Part shown: piece after piece, positions 1 to 9,182 of the stretch | How positions within the stretch are numbered: the first letter of the stretch is position 1 | Layout: each line of letters begins with the position of its first letter | Source of the DNA: Candidatus Baltobacteraceae bacterium | Lineage (GTDB): Bacteria > Vulcanimicrobiota > Vulcanimicrobiia > Vulcanimicrobiales > Vulcanimicrobiaceae | Length of the DNA: 64,000 nt | NCBI GenBank assembly: GCA_036488875.1 | Contig: DASXGW010000004.1 | Location: forward strand, 124,001-188,000 | Direction: 5' to 3' | The notes under the pieces: model-generated | What the model saw: only the letters and a program-made list of their open reading frames with translations | Database searches by the model: none | What the model was told of the DNA's origin: nothing | Translations under genes and position numbers: made by a program

Positions 1-1056
1 TTGCTCGCGGTGGATTTGGGCGGTTCGTTCGGGATTCGCGCTCAAGTGTTCGCGTGGCCGCTCTTCGCGCTGCTGCTGCTCGCGCTCGACGCGCAAGGGC
101 CGGCAATTTTTGGGGTATTGCTGATCGTCGCCGCGTGGGCGAACGTTCACGCCAGCGTGATGCTGGCCATCCCCATCGTCTGGATCGATACCGCCGTTGC
201 GTGGTTCGGGAACGCGCCGCGCGACGAACGGTTGCGGCGCTTGGGGCTGGCCGTTGCCGTTCCCTTCGCGACGCTCGCAACGCCGCTGGGCATCCGTCTA
301 CCGGAATACGCGCTGATGCTTATCAACAGTCCGATCCGCAAATCGATCGACGAATGGCAACCGGTCGCGTTTTCTGGACACGACGCGTTTTTTTGGACCG
401 GCGGCCTGCCGTTGATCGTTCTCGCGGCGCTGTGCATTCGGATGCTCGCGAAGGAACGGCCGCGCGACGTCGTCGTCGGTGTGCTGCTGCTGACGATGGC
501 GATTGGTGCCGTCCGCAACGCATCGCTGCTCGGGATCGCCGTTGCACCTCTCGCCGCGCGCTCTATCGACGCGATCCTCGGACGCTTTGCATGGTGGCCG
601 CCCGACCTGTTGCGCGAGCGCGGGTTACGGATCGTGGCGCTGTGCGGAGCGGCCGTCGCGTCGGGGTTAGTTTTTGTCGCCAGCGTGCGCGCGCCGATCA
701 AACCGTCGACGTGGGTCCCGCCCGTCGCGACGTTCGAGCGCCTCGCGTCGCTGGGAACGGGCCGCCGCGTCTTTTGTTACGATTTCTCGACCTGCTCGAT
801 TGCGCTCGATTATCCGAACCTGCGCGTCTTCATGGACGGGCGCGCGGATCCGTATCCGATCTGGGTGTGGAACGATTTCAACGACGTTCGGGCGGCGAAA
901 CCCGATTGGATGTGGCTGCTCGACCGGTTCGCGGTCGATACGGTCGTTGCAAAAATGAACGACCCGCTCGATAAGGCGCTCAGGAAGCGGCGCGACTGGA
1001 GTCCGTTACCTCGCCTCGATCGCTGCTGCCGCGCGTACGTCCGTCCGCCGCGTTAG
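1..1056 (+). CDS. polytopic membrane protein, C-terminal part (GT-C-like)
   Basis: The reading frame is open from the first base, so the gene probably begins upstream and this is its C-terminal 351 residues; the TTG at base 1 need not be the true start. It shows several hydrophobic helices in the first 230 residues, then a soluble tail with a conserved-looking 'FMDGRADPYP' segment near residue 277 and 'FAVDTVVAK' near 308. This layout recalls large GT-C-type bacterial membrane proteins whose C-terminal domain faces the periplasm, but I cannot assign a donor or substrate. Its 3' end overlaps the convergent regulator gene by 77 bases. Confidence 0.7.
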   Translation: MLAVDLGGSFGIRAQVFAWPLFALLLLALDAQGPAIFGVLLIVAAWANVHASVMLAIPIVWIDTAVAWFGNAPRDERLRRLGLAVAVPFATLATPLGIRLPEYALMLINSPIRKSIDEWQPVAFSGHDAFFWTGGLPLIVLAALCIRMLAKERPRDVVVGVLLLTMAIGAVRNASLLGIAVAPLAARSIDAILGRFAWWPPDLLRERGLRIVALCGAAVASGLVFVASVRAPIKPSTWVPPVATFERLASLGTGRRVFCYDFSTCSIALDYPNLRVFMDGRADPYPIWVWNDFNDVRAAKPDWMWLLDRFAVDTVVAKMNDPLDKALRKRRDWSPLPRLDRCCRAYVRPPR

Positions 1057-2455
1057 CGCCCTCGATTGCTTCCAGACGGGCGCGCGCGTGTGCGAACGCG
1101 TCTTCGAGGCGCGCAGCGAACGTGACTTGAACGTCGTCGGCGTGATCGATCGACGGCGGTCCGCGCCGCAGCCGCAGCGCCGCGCGATAGTGCGACGCCG
1201 CCGAGTCGCTTCGTCCCTTTTTGTAGGCGTCGTCGCCGGAGTGCACGTGTGAGAGAAAGCGATGTCCGTCGAGCGACACGGAGTTGGGATCGAGCGTGAT
1301 GTCGGTGCCGCAGAAGAAGTAGCGGTCGACGCGGTGCGGACCTGCGACCGCCGCGATCGCTTTACGAACGTTCGAACACGACGTGCGCAGGCTTTGCTGC
1401 GCGGCGCGGCGTTCGCTATCGGGCCAAAACCGTTCCAGCAGTTCGCAACGCGTCGCCGTACCGCCGACGCGCACGGCCAAGGTGCGCACGATGTCGGCGT
1501 CGCGCCGCCGCAGCCACTTCACCGGATTGCCGCCGTAGCTGACTTCGAACTCGCCGAACAGCGAGACGCTCAGCCGCTGTGTCGCGCCGCCGACGACGAG
1601 CGGGCTCTGCGTGTAAATGGCGCCGACAGGATAGAGCAGACGCGGTGCGCCGACGTCGCCGGTAACGAACAACCCGGCGGCTTCGAGCAGCTGCCAATCC
1701 TCATCCAGCAATAGCTCGCCGGCAATCGCACGCGCGAACGCGGTGCGCGCTTTGGCCGACGCGCGATTGACCTCGGCTTCGACGAAACGTCGCAGCGTGT
1801 GCGCCGACGACGCGAGCCACATCTCGTATGCGCCCTGCAGCGACCGCCCGTCGGACGCGGCGGCGCGAACGATATCGCCGGCGACGGCGGGCCAGCCGTC
1901 GGAAAGCGCGATCACCGCGCGCATATCGGCCTCCGTCGCGTCGACGCCGAGCGACGCGCACAGCGCGGCGAGATCCTCGACCGAGAACGCGAGCACGCGC
2001 GAGACCATGAGCGCGGCAAGGCCCATGGAGAAGAGCCGCGGCGTACTGATCGTTTCGTTGCGGCATCCCGCAACGACGGTTCGCACCTGGGGCGGGCTGC
2101 CGATCGCAAACGACGCCGTTTCGAAGATGGCTTCGCGCGATGCTAGATCGACGGCGTCGATCGCAACGGTGCACGCGGGCATGGCCAGCAGGTGACGCCG
2201 CAAATCTTCGAAGGATCCGACCCCGTCGAGACCGAGCTCGGCGGCTAAGCGAGCTGCCAGGTACTCGGGCTTATCGCCGGGTTGAGCGCGAACGTACGCG
2301 TGGGGCTGATCGAGCTTCTGCAGGTAACGCACGAGCGCGGTCGTCTTTCCGTAACCCGCCGGAGCGATCAGCGCGCGCAACGGAAACGCCGCGTTACGCT
2401 CGAGCCACTCGATGACGCGCGGGCGCTCGATTGTTGCCGGCGAGATTTTCTCCAA
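980..2455 (-). CDS. ATPase / SARP-type transcriptional regulator
   Basis: A 491-aa predicted cytoplasmic regulator. The N-terminus carries a Walker A loop (APAGYGKTT, residues 31-39) of the MalT/STAND-like kind, followed by an ATPase-like region. From about residue 290 an OmpR-type winged helix appears ('ELLERFWPDSERRAAQQSLRTS') leading into the beginning of a bacterial transcriptional activation (BTAD) helical region, the layout of SARP-family regulators. The BTAD part is short and the last 30 residues are low-complexity, so the C-terminus may be decayed or lineage-specific. It lies 26 bases after the ABC permease gene and probably shares its transcript. The regulated target is unknown; the adjacent exporter is the obvious candidate. 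Confidence 0.75.
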   Translation of the reverse strand: MEKISPATIERPRVIEWLERNAAFPLRALIAPAGYGKTTALVRYLQKLDQPHAYVRAQPGDKPEYLAARLAAELGLDGVGSFEDLRRHLLAMPACTVAIDAVDLASREAIFETASFAIGSPPQVRTVVAGCRNETISTPRLFSMGLAALMVSRVLAFSVEDLAALCASLGVDATEADMRAVIALSDGWPAVAGDIVRAAASDGRSLQGAYEMWLASSAHTLRRFVEAEVNRASAKARTAFARAIAGELLLDEDWQLLEAAGLFVTGDVGAPRLLYPVGAIYTQSPLVVGGATQRLSVSLFGEFEVSYGGNPVKWLRRRDADIVRTLAVRVGGTATRCELLERFWPDSERRAAQQSLRTSCSNVRKAIAAVAGPHRVDRYFFCGTDITLDPNSVSLDGHRFLSHVHSGDDAYKKGRSDSAASHYRAALRLRRGPPSIDHADDVQVTFAARLEDAFAHARARLEAIEGANAADGRTRGSSDRGEVTDSSRAAS

Positions 2456-2481
2456 CGCTGCCCCCTTGAGTTATCTTTCGG

Positions 2482-3711
2482 TTAGCCGCGTAGGGTAGTC
2501 CAGACCTGGCGCAGGCTCGGCGGTCTTCCGTACAAGAGCATCCCGACCCGGTACAATCGCCCGGCGAGCAGTGTGATTCCCACCAGTGCGAGCACGTTGA
2601 TCCCTGCCGAAAGCCCTATCTGCCAGGAAGGCGGTTGGTCGGTTGCAATACGCGCGAACATCGTGAACGGCGCAAACAACGGAACGAAACTCGTCGCGAC
2701 CACGACGGGTGCGTTGGGTACGTCCAAGGCGATCATCGCCAGCACGAGCGCAGCGACGATCGGGAGGATCATCGCCGCATTGATGCTGCCGAGATCTTCG
2801 GGGCGGCTGATGAGCGAGCCGATCCCGGCGAACAGTGTTGAAAACTGCAGCAATCCTACGAGCAAAAAGAACAGGAACGCGCCGAAGATCGTGCCCGTCA
2901 GCGCCGACGCGGCGGGGCCTCCGAGATTGAACGGCGTTGCCGCCATTGCGCCGCCGGCGGCGTGCGGATTCGAAGCGCCGGCTGCGACCGCACACACTAC
3001 CCAGACGACCATCTGCATGAATCCGAGCGTGGCGCCGGCGAGAATTTTTCCGTAGAGCAGCGCGAGCGGATCGACCGACGCGACGAGCAGCTCGGCGATG
3101 CGATTGGTCTTTTCTTCGATCACGCCCGCCATCGTCAGCTGGCTGTTGAGGACGACGAGCAGATAGAGAAAGAAAATCAAGGTGAGCGCGATCCCGCGCT
3201 TGAGCTGCACCTGCGCGAGCGTCTCTTTCGCGCCGGCGGCGACGACGGTTATTCTAAACGCGGCCAGACGTTTTGCCGTCGCGGCGTCGACGTGCGCGCC
3301 GAGCTGGAGCTGGAGCGGCATCAGCAAACGCGCCATCGTGGCCGCTTCGACGCTGGCCGCGTCGGTGGAATAGACGGTCACGTGTAGGCCGTCGGCGCCG
3401 CTCTCGAGCGCGACGAAGCGTCCCGCTCGCAAGCGATGGAGTTCTGCCAGCGGCGGGGGGTCGGCCGAGGGCTGCGTGCCGGCAATATCGTAGCGATTTT
3501 CGAGCAGCCGCGCGGCGGTTGAGGTCAACCCCGGCGCTCCGCCTAGGACGATACGCGCTTGCTCGACCGCAACGTGCGCGCTCAAGAACGCCGGAAGTTT
3601 CGCGAGCCCCGCGATGCCCAGACCGCCGACGATCAGTCCGATGAGAAACGGACGCGATTGGACGCGGCGGATGATCTCCGCGCGATAGACGAGGATCAGT
3701 TCACGAAGCAA
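2482..3711 (-). CDS. ABC-2 type exporter permease (NatB-like)
   Basis: A 409-aa membrane subunit. It has one N-terminal helix (about residues 22-42), a roughly 130-residue extracytoplasmic domain, then a block of about six helices from residue 175 to 400, including the 'GVIEEKTNRIAELLVASV' segment typical of the ABC2_membrane_3 family (NatB/YhaP). It would form the pore of an efflux pump with the ATPase encoded just upstream; the genes overlap by 11 bases, implying translational coupling. In characterised relatives the cargo is sodium or toxic peptides/drugs; nothing here identifies the substrate. Confidence 0.85.
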   Translation of the reverse strand: MLRELILVYRAEIIRRVQSRPFLIGLIVGGLGIAGLAKLPAFLSAHVAVEQARIVLGGAPGLTSTAARLLENRYDIAGTQPSADPPPLAELHRLRAGRFVALESGADGLHVTVYSTDAASVEAATMARLLMPLQLQLGAHVDAATAKRLAAFRITVVAAGAKETLAQVQLKRGIALTLIFFLYLLVVLNSQLTMAGVIEEKTNRIAELLVASVDPLALLYGKILAGATLGFMQMVVWVVCAVAAGASNPHAAGGAMAATPFNLGGPAASALTGTIFGAFLFFLLVGLLQFSTLFAGIGSLISRPEDLGSINAAMILPIVAALVLAMIALDVPNAPVVVATSFVPLFAPFTMFARIATDQPPSWQIGLSAGINVLALVGITLLAGRLYRVGMLLYGRPPSLRQVWTTLRG

Positions 3712-4612
3712 TGCGCGGGCTGCCTTCGACGGTGTGAATGTAGATGTCGTGCAGCGACGGTTCCACCACTTCGAAGTGGGTCACCGCTTCCACCGCCACC
3801 AGCCGCGTGAGCACGTCGGGAAACGGCGTGGTCGACGGAACTTCGTATTGCATTGCACCGATGATGGCCTTGAGCGGTCGCGCGCCTTCGATCGCCTCGA
3901 GGACGCGACGGGTCGCACGCGACGCGGGCGAGACGCGAATGACGCGCGTCGGCCAGCGTTGGCGCAGCTCGCGCAGCGTTCCGGCGACGCGGTCTTCGCC
4001 GCCCGAGATGATGCAAAACGCGTCGCAGAGCTCTTCGAGCTGCCACATTTGGTGGCTCGAAAGCACGAGCGTCGTTCCGCCCGCCCGCAGCTCGCCGAGC
4101 ACGGCGAAGATCATCTCCGCGTTGACTGGGTCGAGGCCCGAAAACGGCTCGTCGAGGATCAAGAGTTCCGGTCCGTGGACGGCGGCACACGCCACCTGCA
4201 CCTTCTGCTGGTTGCCCTTGGAGAGCTCGCTGCAGGGACGGTCGGCGTTGGCCGCGAGATCGAGACGGCCGATCCATTCGGAGGTACGTTCCGCCGCGTC
4301 GCGTTCGCAGAGGCCGTGTAGCCGCCCGAAGTAGCGAATTTGCTCGCGCGCGGTCATGCGGCCGTACAGCCCGCGTTCTTCGGGGAGGTAACCGAAACGG
4401 CGGCGCATCGCGCCCGAAATCGGCTCGTCGTTCCACGCCACCATGCCGCCGTCGGGTGTGAGAATTCCCAAGATCATCCGCATCGTCGTGGTCTTGCCGG
4501 CGCCGTTGGGACCGATCAACCCAAATGTCGAGCCGCGATCGATGCTGAAGTTCACGTCGCTCACGGCAACGACGCTCCCGAACTCCTTGCGAAGGTGCCG
4601 CGCAACGAGCAT
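3701..4612 (-). CDS. ABC transporter ATP-binding protein (NatA-like)
   Basis: A 303-aa nucleotide-binding subunit with Walker A GPNGAGKTT (residues 34-42), a Q-loop region around residue 78, signature LSKGNQQ (130-136) and Walker B LLILDEP (150-156), followed by a C-terminal extension of the DUF4162 type found in NatA-like exporters. It powers the NatB-like permease encoded by the overlapping next gene. The start ATG gives a standard N-terminus (MLVARHLRKEFG). No strong Shine-Dalgarno is visible upstream. It is probably the first gene of a three-gene operon (ATPase, permease, SARP-type regulator). Confidence 0.9.
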   Translation of the reverse strand: MLVARHLRKEFGSVVAVSDVNFSIDRGSTFGLIGPNGAGKTTTMRMILGILTPDGGMVAWNDEPISGAMRRRFGYLPEERGLYGRMTAREQIRYFGRLHGLCERDAAERTSEWIGRLDLAANADRPCSELSKGNQQKVQVACAAVHGPELLILDEPFSGLDPVNAEMIFAVLGELRAGGTTLVLSSHQMWQLEELCDAFCIISGGEDRVAGTLRELRQRWPTRVIRVSPASRATRRVLEAIEGARPLKAIIGAMQYEVPSTTPFPDVLTRLVAVEAVTHFEVVEPSLHDIYIHTVEGSPRIAS

Positions 4613-4691
4613 CAGCCGATTCGTCTCACGATGAAGGATGTATTGGCTAAGGCCGCGCAGAGGCCCTTACATCTCGTTGGAGGCTTCGCCG

Positions 4692-4997
4692 ATGGATCAG
4701 TCTTCTTCTAACGCCGGACTTGCTGCGTTTGCCGTAGTCTTTTTCGTCTACGGGATCATCATTCTGGCGTGCATCGCGTTCTTTGTGTGGTGCTACTGGA
4801 AGATCGCCGCTAAAGCCGGATACAATCCGGCGCTTTCACTGCTCATGCTCGTTCCGCTCGGGAACCTGATCATTCTCGCGATTTTCGCGTTCGGACGCTG
4901 GCCGATCGAAGACCGGCTTGCGGCCCTCGAAGGCGGACAATCGTACACGCCGCCGCCATCTTCACCGGCTCCCGGAACCTCAGTCGCAACGCAGTAA
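4692..4997 (+). CDS. small two-helix membrane protein
   Basis: A 101-aa protein. The frame is open from 4638, but the ATG at 4692 is chosen because a GGAGG sits 8 bases upstream (4679-4683) and the extra upstream residues are unlike a protein start. Two hydrophobic helices occupy about residues 10-35 and 45-67, separated by 'KAGYNPALS', followed by a Pro/Ser-rich cytoplasmic or periplasmic tail. The helix-loop-helix pattern 'AGYNPALSLLMLVPLGNL' recurs in uncharacterised bacterial membrane proteins. No function is proposed. Confidence 0.75.
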   Translation: MDQSSSNAGLAAFAVVFFVYGIIILACIAFFVWCYWKIAAKAGYNPALSLLMLVPLGNLIILAIFAFGRWPIEDRLAALEGGQSYTPPPSSPAPGTSVATQ

Positions 4998-5002
4998 GCG
5001 CG

Positions 5003-6397
5003 TCAACTCCAGAGTTCGGAGATCCAAGCTTCGACTTCGTTCGATTTCGAAGGCAGGATCGCCGAAAAGTTCTCCCAGCCGGTTGCGGTAACGGCGATGT
5101 CGTCTTCGATGCGAACGCCGATGCCCCGAAAACGTTCGGGCACGGTTGTGTCGTCGGGCTGGAAGTAGAGTCCGGGCTCGACCGTGAGCACCATGCCTTC
5201 GCGCAGCCGGCCGTGCCGGTACTCCGTCGCGCGCGCTTTGGCGCAATCGTGCACGTCGATACCGAGCATATGGCTGACGTTATGGAGGCTGTAGCGGCGG
5301 TAGAACTGTCGCTCCGGATCGAGCGCTTCGTCGATGCTTCCGCGCAAGATTCCCAGCTCGATCAGCCCCGCGGCGAGCACGCGCATGGCGCGGCGGTTCG
5401 GTTCCAGGAAATCGTTGCCGGGCGCGACCGCTTCGATGCCGGCGCGCTGGGCGTCCCACACCAGTTCGTAAATCGCGCGCTGCTCGGGTGAAAAACGTCC
5501 ACCCACCGGAAGCGTACGCGTGATGTCGGCCGTGTAGAGCGAATCGCACTCGACGCCGGCGTCGAGCAGCAGCAGCGAATCGGGACGCAACGTTCCGTCG
5601 TTGCGGTTCCAGTGGAGCGTGCAGGCGTGCTCGCCCGCGGCGGCGATCGTGAGATAGCCGACGTCGTTGGCGTCGGTGCGCGCGCGACTCCAAAATGCCG
5701 CTTCGATCTCGCGCTCGCTCTGCGCGCGCCGCATCGTGCGGATCGCGTCTTCAAAACCGCGTTTGGTGATGGCGCACGCCTTGCGCAGCTCCCCGAGCTC
5801 GTACTCGTCTTTGATCAGGCGCATCTCCGAGAGATGCTCGGCCAGCTCTTGGTCTTCGTCAATGCGCAGCACGCGCGCCCCGGCGCGCCGCAGCTCGTCG
5901 AAGTAGGGGGACGCCGCCGGAATCGGGCGGCACGCGTCGACGCCGAAGTAGAGCTGACTCTCGTCGACGCCGCGATGACGGCCGACCCAAAGCTCGCCGT
6001 GAAGGCGATCGGTGAAGAACTCCGCTTGCCCGCGGTTGTGCTCGCGCGCGAAGAGCAGCGATCGATGCCCGGTTCCCTCGGGTTCGAGCACGAGTACGCC
6101 GCCGGATTCGCCGCCGCCCATGAGATATGCAAAATCGCTCGATGGGCGGAATCGAAAGAACGTGTCGTTGGCGCGCACGTGCTCCTCGCCGGCCGGGATG
6201 ACCAGATAGGCACCGGGGTACGCGCGGGACAGATCCTCGCGCCGGCGGCGGTAACGCGCAGCCTCGTCCTGCTTGCCGGCCGCCAGCGGACGCTCGGCCC
6301 AGCCGGTCGCCATGAAGTCGATCAGCGCTTCGGGCGTTTCGGGATCGTAGGCGTTTTGGGTGGGAGCCGGATCGCCGGCGCGTCGCTGCACGTCCAT
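5003..6397 (-). CDS. pepP: Xaa-Pro aminopeptidase (aminopeptidase P, M24B)
   Basis: A 464-aa dimetal peptidase that removes N-terminal residues preceding proline. An AMP_N domain (about residues 45-175) is followed by the pita-bread M24 fold with the expected metal ligands: Asp279 and Asp291 (LLLLDAG...TADITRT), His376 (SHMLGIDVHD), Glu407 (TVEPGL) and Glu431 (VRIEDDI). The frame extends upstream to 6598, but that would overlap the divergent DUF202 gene; the ATG at 6397 gives the usual family length. Predicted cytoplasmic enzyme of peptide turnover. Confidence 0.92.
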   Translation of the reverse strand: MDVQRRAGDPAPTQNAYDPETPEALIDFMATGWAERPLAAGKQDEAARYRRRREDLSRAYPGAYLVIPAGEEHVRANDTFFRFRPSSDFAYLMGGGESGGVLVLEPEGTGHRSLLFAREHNRGQAEFFTDRLHGELWVGRHRGVDESQLYFGVDACRPIPAASPYFDELRRAGARVLRIDEDQELAEHLSEMRLIKDEYELGELRKACAITKRGFEDAIRTMRRAQSEREIEAAFWSRARTDANDVGYLTIAAAGEHACTLHWNRNDGTLRPDSLLLLDAGVECDSLYTADITRTLPVGGRFSPEQRAIYELVWDAQRAGIEAVAPGNDFLEPNRRAMRVLAAGLIELGILRGSIDEALDPERQFYRRYSLHNVSHMLGIDVHDCAKARATEYRHGRLREGMVLTVEPGLYFQPDDTTVPERFRGIGVRIEDDIAVTATGWENFSAILPSKSNEVEAWISELWS

Positions 6398-6430
6398 GAA
6401 GGCGGCTTCGCCGCGTAGAATCCGGAGCCT

Positions 6431-6820
6431 ATGCAGCAAACGATCGAAGAGTCGCAGACGCCGGTTCGTGCCAACGACACGCTGGCAAACGAGCGAACCT
6501 ACTTGGCCTACATTCGAACGGCGCTGGCGTTTATCGCCTTCGGGTTTGTGATCGCGCGCTTCTCGCTCTTCGCCCGCGAGTTTTCGGCGTTCGTCCACGC
6601 GCCGGCGCCGGAGAAGGGGGCGTCGGTCGGTTTCGGTACCGCGATGGCCATGCTCGGCATCCTCATTGGGCTGCTGGGCAGCTGGCGTTACGCCGCAACC
6701 GATCGCGGGCTACGCCGCGGCGTCGTCGTGAGACTGTCGTCGGGCGGTGGCTACTTGATCGCGCTGTTCGTCACGGCCATCGGCGCGATCGTGGCGTTTA
6801 CGCTGCTGTCGTACCGCTAG
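6431..6820 (+). CDS. DUF202 family membrane protein (YidH-like)
   Basis: A 129-aa integral membrane protein with the DUF202 signature 'LANERTYLAYIRTALAFIAFG' near residues 18-38 and three predicted helices (about 30-50, 73-95, 105-128). The family's role is unknown. It is divergent from the aminopeptidase P gene with a 33-base gap; a TAGAAT hexamer (6416-6421) and a GGAG (6424-6427) precede the ATG, so the 5' leader must be very short. The stop overlaps the end of the convergent glycosyltransferase gene by 4 bases. Confidence 0.88.
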   Translation: MQQTIEESQTPVRANDTLANERTYLAYIRTALAFIAFGFVIARFSLFAREFSAFVHAPAPEKGASVGFGTAMAMLGILIGLLGSWRYAATDRGLRRGVVVRLSSGGGYLIALFVTAIGAIVAFTLLSYR

Positions 6821-8313
6821 ATAAACGTTTTGAGCTTGGGCCAATAGCGTGCGAGCGGTTCTTTGAGACCGTAGCAAACCGAGATCGGAACTCGGCTTTC
6901 CGCCGGCATTGCCCAGCGATCGTGCAGACGCGCGACGGCGACGCGCTGCGAACGGAAATCCGGTCCGCACCTCCCGTTGACTTCGACGACGACGCTGCCG
7001 TCGTATCCGCGGGGCCCCCAGATCCAGTAGTTGTTCTGACCCGATAATGCCGGCGGTAACCCGTAGGCTTTGCCGTACACGTCGATCGCGCCGGCTTCGC
7101 CGAAGTTGCGTGCGAGAATCGCGGCGCGCGCGCGTTGATCGGGGGGCAGCGCATCGTAGACGCGCGCCACCGTTGCGGTGAGCTGCGGCCAACCGTGCAT
7201 GTCGGCGAAGATTTGCGTGATCGGCGACTCGTCGTTACGCGTCGTATTGAGGTGCAGCGAGACCAGCCGCTGACCGGTTTCGATGGCGGCCGCAAGTTGC
7301 GCTTCGGCCATGACGGGAAAGACGAAGGGCAGCGTCAGCATTGAGATCACGGCGACGGCTGTGACGATCGCGGTACGGAACCGCGTCAGCGCGGCCGTTC
7401 GTTCGATCGCGAGCGCGCCGCAGGCAATCAATAGCGGGTACACGTCACCGGGATAGTAGTTGCGCGCGTGTCCCGCGATCATGCACGCGATCAACACGAC
7501 GTACGTCCAGCCGATCCAGCGCAGCTCGGGGCGTACGAACGCGTAGACGAGGCCGAAGATCCAAATCGCGGCGAGGATCGGATTGGTGATCAAAATCTGC
7601 TGCACGACGTAACCCAGCGGCGAATGGATCACCACTTCGGTTTGCTGCTGGTTATGAATCATCTCGAGGAACGGCCAGCCGTGCGCGGACTGCCAAACGA
7701 AGCTAGGCAACGCGATCGCGACCGCCGCCGCGACGCCGGCAGCGAACCACGGCGTCTTTACGATGCGGCGCGCCGGCGTCAACAGCAGTCCTGCGAGCAG
7801 GGCGGCACCGTAGAAGAACACGGTGTACTTTGCTTCCGCGCAGACGCCGAAAGCGACGCCGGCCCATATCCACAATCGCGGATTCGCCCCGTTGGCGATG
7901 CGCGCGATCAGCAATGCGATCAGCGGCCATAAGAAAAGTCCCGGCATATCGGTCGACACTTTGGTTCCGAATGCGTTGAGAATCGGCATGAGCGCCGCGA
8001 GCAGCGCGCTGAGCACCACGGCAAACGTACCGCCGCCCAGCTCGATCGCGAGCAAGCACGTCACGTAGACGCAGCCGGCGGCAAACAGCGCCGGAAGCGC
8101 GCGCAGCAAAAAGAGCGACGTTCCGAAGAGCTGCGATCCGGCCGAAAGCAGCGGAACCACCGGCGGCTGATCGACGTATCCCCAATCCGGGCGAAACCCG
8201 CAGACGATGAAGTAGAGCTCGTCGCGGAAAAAACCGTAGTGCGGATTGGCGACGAGATGCATTGCCAACGTCAGCAGCGCCGCAATCAGGGGAATGCGCT
8301 TCACTAATCCCAA
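6817..8313 (-). CDS. GT39/PMT-type membrane glycosyltransferase
   Basis: A 498-aa protein with about ten predicted membrane helices. It shows the PMT_2/ArnT-like signature of an acidic first loop, 'GFFRDELYF' (about residues 28-36), and 'GYVDQPPVVPLL' (about 46-57), then a C-terminal extracytoplasmic domain. Relatives transfer sugars from polyprenyl-phosphate carriers to proteins or lipids on the outer face of the membrane; donor and acceptor are unknown here. It overlaps the end of nadC by 10 bases, so it is probably the distal gene of the nad operon, though a metabolic link is not evident. Confidence 0.85.
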   Translation of the reverse strand: MGLVKRIPLIAALLTLAMHLVANPHYGFFRDELYFIVCGFRPDWGYVDQPPVVPLLSAGSQLFGTSLFLLRALPALFAAGCVYVTCLLAIELGGGTFAVVLSALLAALMPILNAFGTKVSTDMPGLFLWPLIALLIARIANGANPRLWIWAGVAFGVCAEAKYTVFFYGAALLAGLLLTPARRIVKTPWFAAGVAAAVAIALPSFVWQSAHGWPFLEMIHNQQQTEVVIHSPLGYVVQQILITNPILAAIWIFGLVYAFVRPELRWIGWTYVVLIACMIAGHARNYYPGDVYPLLIACGALAIERTAALTRFRTAIVTAVAVISMLTLPFVFPVMAEAQLAAAIETGQRLVSLHLNTTRNDESPITQIFADMHGWPQLTATVARVYDALPPDQRARAAILARNFGEAGAIDVYGKAYGLPPALSGQNNYWIWGPRGYDGSVVVEVNGRCGPDFRSQRVAVARLHDRWAMPAESRVPISVCYGLKEPLARYWPKLKTFI

Positions 8314-9182
8314 TCGAGCGCGACGTCGAGCGCGGGCGCGCTATGCGTCAGCGCACCGGAGCTGATAAGGTCGACTCCCGTGGCCGCGATAGCAGCCACG
8401 GTCTCCACCGTTACGCCGCCGCTGGCTTCGATGACCGCACGCCGGTTTACGATGCGTACGGCCTCCGCAAGCTGCTCCAGCGACATATTATCGAGCAGCA
8501 CGGCGTCGACTCCGGCGTCGAGCGCTTCGCGCAGCTGCGCAAGGGTATCGACCTCGACCTGGACTTTCACCATGTGTCCGATGCTTGCGCGAACGGCCTC
8601 CACGGCGGTTGCGACCGAACCGGCGGCGGCCACATGGTTGTCCTTGACGAGCACGGCGTCGTCGAGTCCGAAGCGGTGGTTTACCCCGCCGCCGCAGCGA
8701 ACCGCATACTTTTCGAGCACGCGCAAACCGGGCGTCGTCTTTCGCGTGTCGGTAATACGCGCCGACGTGCCCCGTGTGAGCAAGACGAAGCGATGAGTAA
8801 GCGTCGCAATGCCGCACAGCCTTCCGAGGACGTTGATCGCCGTGCGTTCGCCCGTGAGCAGCGCGCGCGCCCGGCCGCGCAGGTGCGCGATGGTAGCATT
8901 TGCATCGACGAGATCGCCGTCGGCGGCGTGCGGCGTTATCGCGACGTCACCGTCGAGCAGAGTAAACGCAAGCGACGCGGCATTGAAACCGGCAATCACG
9001 CCCGCAGTCCGAGCCACGATGCGCGCGCTCCCGCCCGCGCCGGCGTCGACGATCGCGTCGGTCGTAAGATCGCCCCCGTGTCCGATGTCCTCGAGCAGCG
9101 CGGCGCGCACGATCGGCTCGACGACGAGCCGCGAAGGCGCGTTAAGCGAGGCTGCGGAGGCGCGTAAACGAGCGTTTGGCAA
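8304..9182 (-). CDS. nadC: nicotinate-nucleotide pyrophosphorylase (quinolinate phosphoribosyltransferase)
   Basis: A 292-aa enzyme converting quinolinate and PRPP to nicotinate mononucleotide, CO2 and pyrophosphate, the last dedicated step of de novo NAD synthesis. Family landmarks include 'LLEDIGHGGDLTTDA' near residues 29-43, 'LNVLGRLCGIATLT', 'ARITDTRKTTPGLR', 'KYAVRCGGGVNHR', 'VKDNH' and 'EASGGVTVETV'. The start is a TTG preceded by GGAGGA at the right spacing; it lies inside the end of nadB (41-base overlap). It belongs to the nadA-nadB-nadC operon. Confidence 0.96.
   Translation of the reverse strand: MPNARLRASAASLNAPSRLVVEPIVRAALLEDIGHGGDLTTDAIVDAGAGGSARIVARTAGVIAGFNAASLAFTLLDGDVAITPHAADGDLVDANATIAHLRGRARALLTGERTAINVLGRLCGIATLTHRFVLLTRGTSARITDTRKTTPGLRVLEKYAVRCGGGVNHRFGLDDAVLVKDNHVAAAGSVATAVEAVRASIGHMVKVQVEVDTLAQLREALDAGVDAVLLDNMSLEQLAEAVRIVNRRAVIEASGGVTVETVAAIAATGVDLISSGALTHSAPALDVALDWD

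Noticed and set aside
980-1056. Convergent overlap as evidence that one of the two genes is broken
   Set aside because: Both C-termini can tolerate the overlap; the regulator's tail is low-complexity, but no frameshift is visible.
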